DNA of 64,000 bases from Dyadobacter pollutisoli (lineage in GTDB: Bacteria > Bacteroidota > Bacteroidia > Cytophagales > Spirosomataceae). The notes beneath the pieces were generated by a model. It made no database searches. It saw only the letters and a program-made list of their open reading frames with translations, and had not been told where the DNA came from. Shown here in pieces: positions 1 to 8,195 of this stretch; within the stretch, counting starts at the first letter, position 1; every line of letters starts with the position of its first letter. A program made the translations under genes and the position numbers. Where the stretch lies: assembly GCF_026625565.1 (NCBI RefSeq), contig NZ_CP112998.1:2978501-3042500 (forward strand), in the 5' to 3' direction.

Positions 1-1656
1 GCAAGGATCAGCCTGGGTGCGGATGTGCTGAACACCCGTCGGAATATCTTCTACACGCCGCAAACGCTGCTGGGAAATACCGTCAATGGTTACGGTAGCA
101 ATGGCACTTCCAATAATCTCAACCTCTTGAATGAAAATATCCTTACTTATTCCAAAAAATTCAATGCGCATGCTTTCGACGTTGTCGCCGGTGTGACTTT
201 CCAAAGCAACCGTGAGGAACGGACTTATGCCGAGGCGCAGGATTTCCCGAGTTATACCTTGGGTGCCAATAACATTGGTCTCGCCAATAAGCCTTTGCCA
301 GCAAGAGGTGCATTGAATAAATGGGGCCTTAACTCTTATCTGGGGCGCGTCAATTACCGGTTATTGGATCGCTACTTGTTCACATTAACGGGGCGGATCG
401 ATGGTTCGTCGCGTTTTGGGCTTAATAATAAATATGGATTCTTCCCTTCCGGGGCATTTGCGTGGCGCGTTACCGACGAAAGTTTCATGAAAAATATCAA
501 GTCGGTCAGTGATCTGAAACTGAGGGTCAGCTACGGGATTACCGGCAACGACGGCATTGGTTTGTATAACTCGCTTTCGCAGTATAACACCTCCCGTACC
601 GTATTTGGCGACAAGGAAGTACTCGCCAGCCAGGCTTCCCGCATTGCCAATCCGGACCTGCGCTGGGAGAAAACCGCACAGTTTGACATTGGTTTCGACC
701 TGGGCCTGATCAGCAACCGTATACAGCTTACCGGTGATTATTATATCAAAACCACCACGGACCTTTTACTGGCCGTGGAGTTGCCTTCCACAACCGGCTT
801 TACAAGCGTTACCCGCAACATTGGCAGCCTGGAAAACAAAGGTTTTGAACTCGGGATCAACACCATTAATGTTGACGGCGCATTCAAATGGAAAACCAAC
901 GGAAATATTTCTGTCAATAGAAACAAAGTGATCAAACTGAACAATGCAGACCAGTTTCTGTTCGGCAACTCGATCGTCAGAGTGGGAGAATCAGTGGGTT
1001 CATTTTATGGCAATGTTTTTGAAGGAATCTGGCAGAGTACCGACGAAATCAAGGCTGCCGGAAACCTCGCGAGGGCTGGTGACCTGCCCGGGGCCATACA
1101 TTACAAGGATGTAAATGGCGACGGTGTATTCAACGAGGCATCAGATCGCCAGATATTGGGCAAAGGAATGCCACAGTTTATTTTCGGGCTTACCAATAAC
1201 ATTTCGTACCGGGGCTTTGACTTTTCGGTATTTTTCCAGGGCGTACAGGGCAACACGATACTGAATGCCACGCGTAAATCCATGGAGCAGTCCGACCCGA
1301 GTGACAACCTGCTCAAAACGGTCATCAACGGAGCCTGGCGCGCCGACAGACCATCCAACGCCTTACCGTCGATCAGGCAATGGAGAAGTACGAATACCGA
1401 TTCCTTTTACATTGAGGACGGATCATTCGTTCGCCTGAAAAACATATCACTAGGCTATGCTTTTCAAGTCAAAACCAACTGGCTCAAACGTGCAAGAGTA
1501 TATGTGAGCGCGCAGAACCTGGCAACTTTTACCAAATACAGAGGATACGACCCGGAAGTGAATTCGGATTTCAGCAGCAACATGCAATATGGGCTGGACA
1601 ACTATTCCTACCCTGCCGCAAGAACATTCACAGTTGGGGCTTCACTATCATTCTGA
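1..1656 (+). CDS. SusC/RagA-type TonB-dependent outer-membrane receptor, 3' fragment
   Basis: Open from the first base of the window with no start, so this is the C-terminal 551 residues of a longer protein. The visible part is almost all beta-barrel: repeated motifs of SusC receptors such as YLFTLTGRIDGSSRFG, SDLKLRVSYGITGNDG and NPDLRWEKTAQFDIGFDLG, ending in the terminal strand ...TFTVGASLSF with a C-terminal Phe typical of outer-membrane barrels. SusC proteins import oligosaccharides or other large nutrients with energy from TonB. The next gene is a susD, 26 bases downstream, so the two should form one transporter. The N-terminal carboxypeptidase-like and plug domains lie outside the window. 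The substrate cannot be read from this fragment. Confidence 0.95.
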   Translation, partial: ARISLGADVLNTRRNIFYTPQTLLGNTVNGYGSNGTSNNLNLLNENILTYSKKFNAHAFDVVAGVTFQSNREERTYAEAQDFPSYTLGANNIGLANKPLPARGALNKWGLNSYLGRVNYRLLDRYLFTLTGRIDGSSRFGLNNKYGFFPSGAFAWRVTDESFMKNIKSVSDLKLRVSYGITGNDGIGLYNSLSQYNTSRTVFGDKEVLASQASRIANPDLRWEKTAQFDIGFDLGLISNRIQLTGDYYIKTTTDLLLAVELPSTTGFTSVTRNIGSLENKGFELGINTINVDGAFKWKTNGNISVNRNKVIKLNNADQFLFGNSIVRVGESVGSFYGNVFEGIWQSTDEIKAAGNLARAGDLPGAIHYKDVNGDGVFNEASDRQILGKGMPQFIFGLTNNISYRGFDFSVFFQGVQGNTILNATRKSMEQSDPSDNLLKTVINGAWRADRPSNALPSIRQWRSTNTDSFYIEDGSFVRLKNISLGYAFQVKTNWLKRARVYVSAQNLATFTKYRGYDPEVNSDFSSNMQYGLDNYSYPAARTFTVGASLSF

Positions 1657-1682
1657 CATCAATCCCTTAAATCGACCTGAAA

Positions 1683-3110
1683 ATGAAAATATTAAACATA
1701 TGTATGCTGCTCCTGCTGATGGTTTCGGCATCTTGTGAAAATAACCTGGAAGAAGTACCGCTCAGCTTTTTCGAAGAATCCAATTCATTCAATTCCGCCG
1801 CCGATGCAACGTCCGCGATCAACGCGGTTTATGACCGGCTGAAAGGCGTTTACGGAATGACAATGATCAACCTGGCTGACCTGAATGGGGACGAATGTCA
1901 GGTGCGGGAAGAGAATGGCGGTGGTACAGAGATCCACAAAAACCTGTTCAATAGCGGTACAGGGCTGTTTGACCAGTTTTATACAGCGAGCTACGTTCTG
2001 ATCGACCGGGCAAACCGGGTCATTGGCAATGTTCCCAAGATTACAATGGACGTGAAGCTTCGCGACCAGATCGTTGGTGAAGCGAAGTTTATCCGCGCGC
2101 TGGCCTACTTCAATCTCGTCCGGGCCTTTGGCGATGTGCCGCTGGTAACCGCTGTGAGCAATGATGTGGTCAATGTGCAAATCCCGCGCGACGCGCAGGA
2201 GCAGGTGTACCAGCAGATCATCCAGGATTTGCAGGAGGCTGAAAAGGTACTGCCCGTCAAATTCACGGCAGATACGGAAATCGGCCGCGCTACTTCGGGG
2301 GCGGCCAAATCCATTCTTGCCAAAGTATACCTGACCCGCAAAGACTGGACGAATGCTGCCGCAAAAGCAAAGGAAGTCATTGATTCAAAAGCATATAGCC
2401 TCGTACCTGATTATCATGACCTGTTTGTTCCTGAAAAAGAGAATGGTCCCGAACACATTTTTTCCATTCAGTACAGCTGCGTGCTGCCCACTTATGGAAG
2501 CCAGATGGCCGTCAGCTTTGCCATCTTTTTTACTTATCCTATCAACCTCACGGGCGGTACCTACCAGGTAGTACCAGCATTTGCAAGCTCCTTCCAACAA
2601 GGCGATTACCGCAAAGAAGTAACGGTGATCACGGAGAAAAAACTGGCGAACGGCACGATAGTAGCGTCGAGGACAGGCCCGCATACGGATAAATACTGGG
2701 ACCCTTTGGCTTGCGGAGAGTCGTCGGCGCGGAACAATTTCATCGTAACCCGCTATGCCGACGTGCTCCTGATGTACGCCGAAGCATTGAACGAGTTGGG
2801 TGCTCCGACGGCCGAGGCTTACAATGCGATCAACCTGGTGAGGGCAAGAGCCCGAAATGGGGCTGCGGCTACTGTATTACCCGATCTGGCCGGGCTTTCT
2901 CAGGCACAGTTCCGGGATGCGGTTTTGCAGGAACGGGGCTGGGAGCTAAGTTTTGAAGGTCACCGGCGCTGGGATCTGCTGCGGACCGGCAAGTATGTGG
3001 AGGCGATGAAAGCGATTGGCGTTACTGCCGATGCCAAACATTTGCTCTACCCGATACCTCTTCAGGAAATCGACGTCAACCCGGCACTTGTGCAGAATGC
3101 GGGTTATTAA
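1683..3110 (+). CDS. SusD/RagB family nutrient-binding outer-membrane lipoprotein
   Basis: 475 residues. The N-terminus is a lipoprotein signal with the lipobox cysteine at residue 18 (VSASC). The body has SusD features: an N-terminal AINAVYDRLKG helix, TPR-like helices around GEAKFIRALAYFNLVRAFGDVPL, and the C-terminal RYADVLLMYAEALNELG and RGWELSFEGHRRWDLLRTGKY motifs. SusD caps the SusC barrel at the cell surface and binds the substrate. It follows the susC fragment closely and precedes two FAD oxidoreductase genes, so the four may be one operon. The ligand is unknown. The length is at the shorter end for the family. Confidence 0.95.
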   Translation: MKILNICMLLLLMVSASCENNLEEVPLSFFEESNSFNSAADATSAINAVYDRLKGVYGMTMINLADLNGDECQVREENGGGTEIHKNLFNSGTGLFDQFYTASYVLIDRANRVIGNVPKITMDVKLRDQIVGEAKFIRALAYFNLVRAFGDVPLVTAVSNDVVNVQIPRDAQEQVYQQIIQDLQEAEKVLPVKFTADTEIGRATSGAAKSILAKVYLTRKDWTNAAAKAKEVIDSKAYSLVPDYHDLFVPEKENGPEHIFSIQYSCVLPTYGSQMAVSFAIFFTYPINLTGGTYQVVPAFASSFQQGDYRKEVTVITEKKLANGTIVASRTGPHTDKYWDPLACGESSARNNFIVTRYADVLLMYAEALNELGAPTAEAYNAINLVRARARNGAAATVLPDLAGLSQAQFRDAVLQERGWELSFEGHRRWDLLRTGKYVEAMKAIGVTADAKHLLYPIPLQEIDVNPALVQNAGY

Positions 3111-3141
3111 TGATCATTTTTAATCGAAACTCACCGGTCGG

Positions 3142-3168
3142 AGGCTGGCGGCAACGAAGCCAGCCTTT
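3142..3168 (+). terminator. Intercistronic hairpin after susD
   Basis: A perfect 8-bp stem (AGGCTGGC at 3142-3149, GCCAGCCT at 3159-3166) with a 9-base loop lies between susD and the first FAD oxidoreductase. It is followed by only a weak T-run, so it may be an attenuator or RNA-processing site that lowers expression of the downstream genes rather than a full terminator. Confidence 0.45.
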
Positions 3169-3187
3169 GATTCTTAATTAAATAAAA

Positions 3188-4762
3188 ATGAAACTGTTAC
3201 TGACCATATTACTCTCTTTTACTTTTCTATTTTCCTCTGCGCAAGGCAGTTATGACGTAGTCGTGTACGGCGGGACGCCAGGTGGCGTGATCGCCGCAGT
3301 CGCAGCCGCGCGGGAAGGATCCAAAGTATTGCTCATTGAACAGACCAGACACGTTGGCGGCATGAATACCAGCGGAATCGGGACTGCGGAATCGGAACAT
3401 ATGATCGAGGAAACGATCTCGGGGTTGCCGCTGGAATTTTACAGCCGGATGAGCCAGTTTTACGGAAAACCCAAAACTGAATTTTATTTCGAATCGCACG
3501 TCGCAGAAAAGACTTTTAATGACCTGCTCACCGAAGCGAAGGTGAAAGTGATCTATGAAAATTTTGTCCAAACAGTAAAAAAAGACGGTGCGAAAATCAG
3601 GACCATCAGCCTCACAAATGGCGAGGAAGTAAGTGCGAATGTATTTATTGATGCTACCTATGAGGGTGACCTTATGGCAAAAGCAGGCGTGTCGTACACT
3701 TACGGTCGGGAAAGTAAGGCGCAATACGGGGAGTCGTATGCAGGAGTACGTTTTATGGACGAGCCCATCGACGCTTCTCCATATGACGATTCGGGGAAGT
3801 TGTTACCGGGGTTTGTTGAAAAAAGCACACTCACCGAAGGCCAGGCCGATAACAGGGTGATGAACTACAATTTCAGGGTCATGATGTCTTCCAATGCCGA
3901 TCGTGTTGCTTTTCCAAAACCGGAACATTATGATGTGAACCGGTACGTTCTTTTGTCCAGATTATTGAAAAATAAGCCTGAAACCCAATTCCGGGACATC
4001 ATTGACATGTACTCGTGGACTTATCCCAAAGGAAAGTTTGAGACCAACAATAAGCAAAAATCGGTCATTTCCCTGGGACATTTCGGAGGTAATGTAGAAT
4101 ATCCGGATGCTGATTACCAAAAACGCCAGGTCATTTACGACGACCACAAAAACTGGACGCTGGGACTGTTGTATTTTCTGGCCAATGATCCTTCGGTGCC
4201 GCAAAAGCTTCACGATGAAGTAAATCAATATGGTTTTACGGCGGACGAATTCAAGGACAATGGCAATTTTCCCTACTACTTATATATCCGCGAAGGCCGC
4301 CGGATGAAGGGGGCATTGATCCAGACTCAAAGGGACATTCTGGAAGACCGTAAAAAACCGGACGCTATCTGTCTCGGATCACATTGGATTGATAGCCATC
4401 ATGTGCAGCGGGTAGCGGTTTCCAAAACGCAGTTTGTGAATGAAGGCCGCATCTGGCATGCAACTACCGAGCCTTACGAATTCTCCTATCGCACCATCAC
4501 ACCGAAGGCGACCGAATGTAGTAATCTGCTGGTACCGGGCTGTTTATCAGTGTCGCACGTTGCATTTTGCTCCGCCCGTGTGGAATGTACCTGGATGCAG
4601 CTCGGTAATAGCGCCGGAATCGCGGCGGCCATGGCGTCGAAGCAAAAGAAGGATGTTCAGCAACTGAATGTGAGTGAGTTGCAAGGACGGTTAAAAGAAA
4701 AAGGAGTTATCATTAGCATCGATCATCAGATTTGGAATGGAGGTAAAGATGTTCATAAATAG
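3188..4762 (+). CDS. Secreted FAD-dependent oxidoreductase (FAD_oxidored family)
   Basis: 524 residues. A cleavable signal peptide (about residues 1-19, ending SSAQ) is followed by a Rossmann dinucleotide fold, DVVVYGGTPGGVIAAVAAA, with the acidic residue of the second strand in VLLIEQ and then HVGGMNTSG. This is the PF12831 pattern often annotated in Bacteroidota as 'FAD-dependent oxidoreductase' or 'xanthan lyase'. Further family motifs are FIDATYEGDLMAKAGV, FPYYLYIREGRRMKG, and a C-terminal TWMQLGNSAGIAAAMA segment. The gene overlaps the next, related gene by 14 bases and follows a susCD pair, which suggests periplasmic or surface processing of what that transporter takes up. The real substrate and reaction are not known. 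Confidence 0.88.
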   Translation: MKLLLTILLSFTFLFSSAQGSYDVVVYGGTPGGVIAAVAAAREGSKVLLIEQTRHVGGMNTSGIGTAESEHMIEETISGLPLEFYSRMSQFYGKPKTEFYFESHVAEKTFNDLLTEAKVKVIYENFVQTVKKDGAKIRTISLTNGEEVSANVFIDATYEGDLMAKAGVSYTYGRESKAQYGESYAGVRFMDEPIDASPYDDSGKLLPGFVEKSTLTEGQADNRVMNYNFRVMMSSNADRVAFPKPEHYDVNRYVLLSRLLKNKPETQFRDIIDMYSWTYPKGKFETNNKQKSVISLGHFGGNVEYPDADYQKRQVIYDDHKNWTLGLLYFLANDPSVPQKLHDEVNQYGFTADEFKDNGNFPYYLYIREGRRMKGALIQTQRDILEDRKKPDAICLGSHWIDSHHVQRVAVSKTQFVNEGRIWHATTEPYEFSYRTITPKATECSNLLVPGCLSVSHVAFCSARVECTWMQLGNSAGIAAAMASKQKKDVQQLNVSELQGRLKEKGVIISIDHQIWNGGKDVHK

Positions 4763-6416
4763 GGCTATGAAAAAGCTGAGTTTGGTCTTGCCTCTTTTAT
4801 TGCTGACCGCATTCAATGCAGCCGGGCAGCACAAGTTCGATGTGGTGATTTACGGTGGCTCGGCCGGTGGGTACGCGGCGGCTATCCAGGTGGCGAGGAT
4901 GGGCAAATCGGTGGCGCTACTGGAACCGACAGCTCATATTGGCGGTCATGTGGTGGAAGGCCTGGGTGGTACCGACGTGGATAATCATAAAGAATTCCGC
5001 AACAGTCCGGCGGTGAGCGGGATTGCGCTGGAATTTTACAAGCGTGTCGCGAAGGCTTACGGCCGGGACGAAGCTTTTGAAAAAATGCTCCGGGACGGTG
5101 AGAAAAAACCGAACCTCTGGCGACTGGAATCCAGCGTGGCGGGAAAAGTGATCAAAGCATGGCTGGCAGAATACAAGATCAGCCTTTTTTACAAAACCCG
5201 GCTGAGCGAATCGAAGAATGCGGTTTTAAAAAAAGATACTAAAATCACACGCATCAAAACGGAAACCGGCAGCACATTCGAAGCCAAAATTTTCATTGAT
5301 GCTACCATTGAGGGCGATTTACTGGCTGCGGCAGGAGTGAGCACGACAGTGGGCAGGGAGGCTAACGCCACTTACAACGAAACGTTTAATGGTATCCGGG
5401 CAACCAACACGCATGCGCCGTTTTTGGTAAAAGTAGATCCTTACAAGATCCCGGGGGACAGTACCAGCGGGCTTATCCCTACCATTCAGGATGAGAAACT
5501 GGGTATACCCGGCGCGGGTGATAACCATTTGCAGGCCTACTGCTTCCGTGTTTGCCTGACTCAAAAAACCGGCAACAAGATTGCTTTTTATACACCGAAA
5601 AACTTCAAAAGAGCGGATTATGAGATTTATCTCCGGTACCTGAAAGCGGGAGGCAAATTATATACCCCCGGCGCAGAGTTACCCAATGGAAAGACCGATC
5701 TGGGAGCATGGCATGACCTTTCGCATAACTTGTACGGCTTGAATGTCGACTATCCCGAAGGCAACTATGCAACGCGGAAACGCATACTGGCCGAGCACGA
5801 GACATTTACAAAAGGGCTGTTTTATTTTCTGGCCAATGACCCGGAAGTGGGTAGGCTCGACAGTACATTGCAAAGGAAATGGTCGGGTTGGGGCTATGCC
5901 AAAGATGAATTCACCGACAACAATGGATTTCCCAGAATGTTTTACGTCCGGGATGCGCGCAGAATGGTGTCGGATTACGTGATCACCGAGCATCATGTAA
6001 AGCGGGACAATCCGACGCCCGTGGCCGACCCGGTAACCATTGCCTACTGGCCCACCGACCTGCATAGCGTGAGGCGCATCGTGAGGGATGGAGCGGCATA
6101 TAATGAGGGATCTGTGTTCGGAGGCGATGCACATTGGCGGCCGTTGCCGATTTCGTACCGCGCTTTGGTGCCCAAAAAGTCGGAATGCACGAACCTGCTC
6201 ACGCCTACCTGCCCCTCGTCGAGCCATCTTGCTTATGGCGCTATCCGCATTGAATGGACGTTTATGGCGCTGGGCCAGGCCGTCGGCACCGCCGCAGTAA
6301 TGGCGATTGATAACCAAAGTACCGTCCAGGAAGTTGACTATGAAAAACTGAGATCCCTGCTGACAAAACATGGGGCTATCACTGACATCAAAGTCGTAGG
6401 AGTGCCGGAGGAATAA
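4749..6416 (+). CDS. Secreted FAD-dependent oxidoreductase (FAD_oxidored family), paralogue
   Basis: 555 residues from ATG 4749. That start is preferred over ATG 4737 because GGAGG at 4739-4743 lies five bases before it; ATG 4767 is another option and would begin right at the signal peptide (MKKLSLVLPLLLLTAF). The FAD-binding motif is DVVIYGGSAGGYAAAIQVAR, followed by AHIGGHVVEGLGGTD, FIDATIEGDLLAAAGV, FPRMFYVRDARRMV and a C-terminal EWTFMALGQAVGTAAVMA. It is clearly homologous to the gene upstream and translationally coupled to it, so the pair arose by duplication and may act as a complex or on related substrates. Substrate unknown. Confidence 0.87.
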   Translation: MFINRAMKKLSLVLPLLLLTAFNAAGQHKFDVVIYGGSAGGYAAAIQVARMGKSVALLEPTAHIGGHVVEGLGGTDVDNHKEFRNSPAVSGIALEFYKRVAKAYGRDEAFEKMLRDGEKKPNLWRLESSVAGKVIKAWLAEYKISLFYKTRLSESKNAVLKKDTKITRIKTETGSTFEAKIFIDATIEGDLLAAAGVSTTVGREANATYNETFNGIRATNTHAPFLVKVDPYKIPGDSTSGLIPTIQDEKLGIPGAGDNHLQAYCFRVCLTQKTGNKIAFYTPKNFKRADYEIYLRYLKAGGKLYTPGAELPNGKTDLGAWHDLSHNLYGLNVDYPEGNYATRKRILAEHETFTKGLFYFLANDPEVGRLDSTLQRKWSGWGYAKDEFTDNNGFPRMFYVRDARRMVSDYVITEHHVKRDNPTPVADPVTIAYWPTDLHSVRRIVRDGAAYNEGSVFGGDAHWRPLPISYRALVPKKSECTNLLTPTCPSSSHLAYGAIRIEWTFMALGQAVGTAAVMAIDNQSTVQEVDYEKLRSLLTKHGAITDIKVVGVPEE

Positions 6417-6422
6417 TAAAAA

Positions 6423-6460
6423 GAAGACAAACAGGGCCGGTTAACTGGTCCTGTTGTCTT
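6423..6460 (-). terminator. Terminator of the ABC exporter operon, overlapping the stop codon
   Basis: The sequences AAGACAA...CAGG and CCTGTTGTCTT around GTTAAC form a long, slightly imperfect stem. On the minus strand it is followed by a T-rich run (CTTTTTATTATT). The upstream half of the stem lies in the last codons of the 6441-8195 gene, so the stop codon (6441-6443) sits in the hairpin loop. The hairpin may also stop transcripts arriving from the FAD oxidoreductase side. Confidence 0.55.
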
Positions 6461-8195
6461 TCAGTAGCATATGCATAGCATCGTCCAGCGAACCTGCCCG
6501 GTTTACCTCTCCCGAATTCACGAAAAATATCTCGTCCGCGCTCTCAATGGTATTCAGCCGGTGCGCGATAATAACCTGGGTGGTAGAATCGGGAAGCTGT
6601 TTCAAAATATTACCTAGTAATTTCTCCGTAACCGTATCGATATTGGCCGTCGCTTCGTCGAGGATCAATACCTCCGGGCTCCGCAAAACGGCTCGCATGA
6701 ATGCGATCAACTGTTTTTGGCCCAGACTAATGCTATCGCCCGCAGAAGTTACTTTCGTATCCAGTCCGTCATCAAACAGGGCCAGTATCTCGCCCATATT
6801 AGCACTCAGGATCACCTGTTCGAGCTTTTCATTGGAATGATCCTTCAATTGCTCATTGCCATAAAGGATGTTTTCGCGGATCGTGCCGCTGAACAGGAAT
6901 GGCTCCTGCAAAATGAAACCAATCTTTTGGCTGCGTTCTTCGGCGCTGTAACTACGGATATCTTTGCCGTCCAGCAAAACGGTACCCTCTTTTGGATCGT
7001 AGAGGCGGGCTATCAGCGAAGCAGTGGTCGTTTTACCGCCGCCTGTTGGACCTACCAACGCGTAGGTTTTGCCGCGTTCCAACTTGAAGCTTACATGATG
7101 TAATATTTCCTTGGTATCATATCCGAAATGCACATTTCTGAATTCCAGTAATGGTCCGGCAACCGTTTCGGTTTCCGGCAGGGCGGTCAAGTTCGTTTCC
7201 AGGGTAAGAATGTGCGAAATGCGGTCCCAGCCTGCCATAGCCACCTGAAAGTTGGTCCATAACGCAGCCAGCTGCCTCAATGGATTGTAAAAATGGACGG
7301 CATACGCCAGGTAGCTTACCAGCAAACCAATGGTGAACTCACCCATGCTGATCAGATAAATACCATAGGTGAGGACAATCAGTTGGGCAATATTGGAAAA
7401 CAGCGTGTAGACGGGCATAAAAATGTTATTGGCCAGTCCCGCCCGGATCGAGGTTTGGTAATTGTCCAAATTAGCCAGTTGAAAGCGTTTTCTGAAATAA
7501 TCTCTACGGTTGAATGCGATCACGACTTTGAAATTGCTAAGACTCTCCTGAATTTCGGCACTCAGCCCACCGGTACTTTTCAGGTTTTTGGCATTGCTGC
7601 TTTTCACCCACGGCGACAACACCATTGTGAAGACCAGGATTAGTACCGCCGGTAACAGCGCTGCAGCACCCAGCCTGACATTGATCGCCAGGAGAAAAAT
7701 CCCCGCGCCGAGCATGGTGAAAATACTGCCCACAAACTGCATCAGTGACTGTGAAAAGAACTGGTTCAATTTATCGGTATCATTATTGACCCTTGAAATA
7801 AGGTCGCCTGCCTTGTTCTGATTGAAAAACGCGACGGGTAGCTGTTGTAATTTGTTAAAAATGGCATTGCGCAATGTAAACAGGAGCCGCTGCCCTACCC
7901 CGCCCATCAGGATCGTCTGCTGGTACGAAGTGACGAGTCCGATCAGGTACATTCCCAGCAGGATCCCGCCAAAAACCAGTAAGCCATGAAATTGCTTGGT
8001 AACCACATATTTATCAATGGCGTGACCGATCAGGAAAGGCCCGAACAAATTGACAGACGTATTGAGAATGATCGCGAGAAACGCCAGCGAGAGGTTTTTT
8101 TGCTCATGAGAGATCAGCTTCAATAGTTTTCCGAGCGCCTTGTAGGTGGAAGTTTTCTGCTCCGGCTCCGAAAGTTTGTTAAGATCGTAGTTCAT
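6441..8195 (-). CDS. ABC exporter half-transporter with the catalytic ATPase site (TMD-NBD)
   Basis: 584 residues. An N-terminal exporter membrane domain of six helices (about 35-320) precedes a nucleotide-binding domain (about 350-575). Walker A is GPTGGGKT, Walker B is VLILDEATANID with the catalytic Glu, and the H-loop is IIAHRLNT with its His. The signature motif is degenerate: ISLGQKQ replaces LSGGQ. The partner encoded just upstream shows the opposite pattern, so the two form a heterodimer of the BmrCD/TM287-288 type with one working and one degenerate ATP site. It overlaps the partner gene by 17 bases. Likely cargo is a lipid, drug or peptide; the sequence does not tell which. Confidence 0.93.
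   Translation of the reverse strand: MNYDLNKLSEPEQKTSTYKALGKLLKLISHEQKNLSLAFLAIILNTSVNLFGPFLIGHAIDKYVVTKQFHGLLVFGGILLGMYLIGLVTSYQQTILMGGVGQRLLFTLRNAIFNKLQQLPVAFFNQNKAGDLISRVNNDTDKLNQFFSQSLMQFVGSIFTMLGAGIFLLAINVRLGAAALLPAVLILVFTMVLSPWVKSSNAKNLKSTGGLSAEIQESLSNFKVVIAFNRRDYFRKRFQLANLDNYQTSIRAGLANNIFMPVYTLFSNIAQLIVLTYGIYLISMGEFTIGLLVSYLAYAVHFYNPLRQLAALWTNFQVAMAGWDRISHILTLETNLTALPETETVAGPLLEFRNVHFGYDTKEILHHVSFKLERGKTYALVGPTGGGKTTTASLIARLYDPKEGTVLLDGKDIRSYSAEERSQKIGFILQEPFLFSGTIRENILYGNEQLKDHSNEKLEQVILSANMGEILALFDDGLDTKVTSAGDSISLGQKQLIAFMRAVLRSPEVLILDEATANIDTVTEKLLGNILKQLPDSTTQVIIAHRLNTIESADEIFFVNSGEVNRAGSLDDAMHMLLKDNRTS

Noticed and set aside
5679..6371. 230-residue minus-strand frame inside the second FAD oxidoreductase gene
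   Set aside because: Antisense to a clear family member, with no recognisable motifs; long antisense frames are common in this moderately GC-rich DNA.
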